Source: Pseudomonas tremae (GTDB lineage Bacteria > Pseudomonadota > Gammaproteobacteria > Pseudomonadales > Pseudomonadaceae). Taken from it: 64,000 nucleotides of DNA. This document shows, piece by piece, positions 63,785 to 64,000 of the stretch. Below the pieces are notes generated by a model. The model saw only the letters and a list, made by a program, of their open reading frames with translations, was not told the DNA's origin and made no database searches. A program made the translations under genes and the position numbers. Numbering within the stretch: the first letter of the stretch is position 1; every line of letters begins with the position of its first letter. The stretch lies in the NCBI RefSeq assembly GCF_001401155.1, contig NZ_LJRO01000458.1, positions 186,001 through 250,000 of the forward strand, in the 5' to 3' direction.

Positions 63785-64000
63785 CTACTGATGGCCGTCA
63801 CGCTCGATGGCATTGATGCGCTCGACCTTGGCTCCGGAGCGTGCAGCCTCGAACTCCGATTCCAGAAATGATTTGACGATGCTTTTCGCCAGCTCCGCAC
63901 CGATCACCCGCGCACCGACCGAGAGAATTTGCGCATCGTTGCTTTTGCGCGCGCGCTCGGCCGAATAGGTGTCATGGGCCTGAGCGGCACGAATGCCGAA
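63785..64000 (-). CDS. rpiB: RpiB/LacAB-type sugar-phosphate isomerase, C-terminal part (partial)
   Basis: The last 71 codons are in view: AHDTYSAERARKSNDAQIL then VGARVIGAELAKSIVKSFL, typical of the C-terminal half of RpiB-like ribose/erythrose-phosphate isomerases. The start lies beyond the right edge. A sugar-responsive regulator follows it 40 bp downstream. Confidence 0.75.
   Translation of the reverse strand, partial: FGIRAAQAHDTYSAERARKSNDAQILSVGARVIGAELAKSIVKSFLESEFEAARSGAKVERINAIERDGHQ

Overview
The window looks like a chromosome segment of a Pseudomonas syringae-group bacterium. The right-hand two thirds carries a complete achromobactin siderophore locus in the gene order known from P. 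syringae and Dickeya (acsF-D-E-yhcA-C-B-A-cbrA-B-C-D), with a FecI/FecR/TonB-receptor surface-signalling set. Around it are ordinary Pseudomonas genes: a BdlA-like chemoreceptor, a GGDEF/EAL protein, TspO, DUF2252 and a quinoprotein dehydrogenase. All calls come from reading the sequence and from family knowledge; no database search was run.

Positions 1 to about 26,300 are accessory DNA that reads as a defence island. In order it holds: a partial STAND-type NTPase with a putative N-terminal nuclease domain, running off the left edge; a three-gene ABC-3C-type conflict system (nuclease-like effector, middle component, DUF3732-type ATPase) joined by ATGA overlaps; a Shedu-like (DUF4263) protein; a ParA-like ATPase with an N-terminal HTH; a DUF4145/Sel1/SEC-C protein; a PIN-like protein; a HEPN-like protein; a YiiX-like papain-fold protein; a metallophosphoesterase in one operon with members of a small paralogous family (five copies between 15.2 and 17.9 kb, one truncated); a double-HTH regulator; and two small coiled-coil proteins that faintly resemble MvaT/H-NS oligomerisation regions.

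Positions 20,522-26,298 form a Tn7/Tn5053-like transposition module read leftwards from one transposon end: an unknown 184-aa protein, a DDE transposase (TnsB/TniA), an AAA ATPase (TnsC/TniB), and a 693-aa protein that fuses a second AAA domain with a broken Walker A to a TniQ domain. Repeats of CGGAGATAAGTGAAA lie just outside the first gene, and the outermost ends in ...TTGGACA at 26,298, which I propose as the transposon terminus. By analogy with Tn7, the cargo would lie to the left, so the defence genes may be cargo. The other end was not found and may lie beyond position 1.

Between 26,300 and 27,550 lies a scar of broken genes: a 5'-truncated HIT-family gene, a 5'-truncated DUF4260 gene and an IS3-type OrfA fragment. 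From there to 39 kb is a housekeeping-like stretch: a secreted C39-like cysteine peptidase-fold protein, a GlxA-type regulator, a small lipoprotein, TspO, DUF2252, a membrane phosphoesterase, an MDR dehydrogenase, GGDEF/EAL, a BdlA-like protein and a Nudix hydrolase.

From 39.2 to 59.1 kb is the achromobactin region. FecI (with a Fur-box-like site upstream), FecR and the TonB receptor would sense and import ferric achromobactin. A second Fur-box-like site precedes acsF. AcsF makes diaminobutyrate, AcsD and AcsE make citryl-ethanolamine units, AcsA and AcsC assemble the siderophore, YhcA probably exports it, and CbrABCD import the ferric form. A FhuF-like ferric reductase and an RraA-like protein are joined to the 3' end of this operon by ATGA overlaps. 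To the right are a LuxR-type regulator, a membrane quinoprotein dehydrogenase, a SorC/DeoR-type sugar-responsive regulator and the 3' end of an rpiB-like isomerase gene.
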